Of a DNA stretch of 64,000 nucleotides, positions 63,403 to 64,000 are shown piece after piece (the stretch's first letter is position 1; each line of letters begins with the position of its first letter). This DNA is from Hermatobates lingyangjiaoensis. Its lineage: Eukaryota; Arthropoda; Insecta; Hemiptera; Hermatobatidae. Position numbers and translations under genes: made by a program. The stretch is taken from assembly GCA_026182355.1 (NCBI GenBank), contig JAPFBL010001929.1, positions 1 to 64,000 on the forward strand. The letters run 5' to 3'. Below the pieces are notes generated by a model. That model made no database searches. It saw only the letters and a program-made list of their open reading frames with translations, and was not told the origin of the DNA.

Positions 63403-64000
63403 GTACCTGCATCTAAGAAGTGCGTTTGACTTGTTGATGGTTAAATTAGGACCAGATGATAAATTGGCTATATCCTGAGGAATACTACCATATCAGTGCT
63501 GACCTGTCAAAATTTGTACAGCCCACTTCACCACTTCAAACGTTCTTCTACATCAATCAATGCATTAAGGCCTTTCATCAAGTCGGAAGTATAAATAAAA
63601 CTTAGTCCACTAGTTAACTGAAAATTCATATTTTAGCTTTTACTTTACTATAAGTAAAGTGTAGTGATCGTGAAAAAAAAATCTCGAGATTTTGACGGAA
63701 TTATATGTTTTGAGGTCCCAAAAGACGTTTCATGAAGATTTTCAATGATGTCTGAGTATGGATGTAGGTGTGTGGGTGAGTGTGGTAGCATTGCTTGTTA
63801 CCACGCCCCAGTTCAGAATCTTTGCTGGATGAAGTTGATAGTTTACACTATGAAAATGGTGTAATACAATGGTGAAGTGGGCTGTACAAATTTTGACAGG
63901 TCAGCACTGATATGGTAGTATTCCTCAGGATATAGCCAATTTATCATCTGGTCCTAATTTAACCATCAACAAGTCAAACGCACTTCTTAGATGCAGGTAC
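63403..64000. repeat. Perfect inverted repeat, arms of at least 131 bp, cut by window end
   Basis: 63403-63533 is the reverse complement of 63870-64000 without visible mismatch. The right arm reaches the last base, so the true arm may be longer. The 336-bp centre holds a copy of the repeat seen at 52120. No frame or known terminus. Confidence 0.92.

Noticed and set aside
63570..63600. Additional minus-strand hammerhead (UUGAUGAAAGGCCUU)
   Set aside because: There is no room for stem II between the core-like and GAAAGGCCUU parts; probably a collapsed remnant.
1..64000. Bacterial-type features (operons, ribosome binding sites, riboswitches, terminators)
   Set aside because: SINEs, mariner, LINEs and microsatellites show a eukaryotic genome; no such signals were sought further or found.

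Overview
This 64-kb window is AT-rich animal DNA made almost wholly of transposable-element debris and simple repeats. I see no complete host gene. The best host candidate is one GC-rich, exon-like island at 32208-32346. The mix (Penelope-like elements with hammerhead ribozymes, a DD34D mariner, Jockey-clade LINE pieces, tRNA-derived SINEs, hAT and Helitron-like non-autonomous elements, and a very short TTAGG-like tract) fits an arthropod, perhaps a chelicerate. That placement is inference; no sequence here proves it. All long reading frames were checked: most are chance frames over (TA)n or (GA)n, or lie in transposon fragments.

The dominant theme is Penelope-like elements (PLEs). Coding pieces recognised are the N-terminal PLE domain (about a dozen fragments, e.g. 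15652-15790, 17018-17157, 33618-33782, 44985-45130), the end of the reverse transcriptase (17905-18150, minus), the post-RT linker and C-terminus (18151-18665, plus) and a GIY-YIG endonuclease end (182-470, minus). About 55 short motifs have the hammerhead ribozyme layout: CUGANGA, a hairpin, GAA, a small A...U palindrome, then a cleavable base, with flanking stem I. Some are textbook (1150-1191, 6304-6341, 6979-7018, 42482-42510); many are decayed. At least seven sub-families can be told apart by the stem III palindrome (AUAU, AAUU, ACGU, ACAUGU, ACCGGU, AGAUCU, AGRCCU). Hammerheads in PLE terminal repeats are already known. What stands out here is the density and diversity, the head-to-head fold-back arrangement, the (TA)n boundaries, a splice-donor-like GTRAGT just after the cleavage site, and a coupled U3/A8 core change.

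Layout. 0-2.2 kb: PLE endonuclease end and several hammerheads. 4.1-4.6 kb: a ~62-bp minisatellite. 6.3-10 kb: hammerheads, a PLE N-terminus, a SINE. 11.4-12.9 kb: GC-richer unknown islands and a SINE. 14.9-18.7 kb: the densest PLE cluster, with an internal inversion. 18.9-20.2 kb: a 90-bp satellite and a tandemly duplicated SINE. 22-28 kb: SINEs, a Helitron-like element and a perfect 131-bp inverted repeat. 29-35 kb: more PLE modules, an hAT relic, the candidate exon. 36.5-40.5 kb: SINE, Jockey fragment, hAT MITE. 41.5-45.5 kb: PLE modules with a 200-bp duplication. 45.53-46.45 kb: a deleted mariner with intact ends. 47-54 kb: GT repeats, PLE modules, SINEs, an unknown repeat. 55-60 kb: Jockey 3' end, full-length SINE, hAT relic. 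60.7-64 kb: PLE modules, a small Tc1/mariner-type deletion element and a perfect inverted repeat cut by the window edge.

No element here looks autonomous. Mobility, if any, would depend on enzymes encoded elsewhere. The hammerheads are RNA-level parts of the PLE life cycle and the coding pieces are relics.
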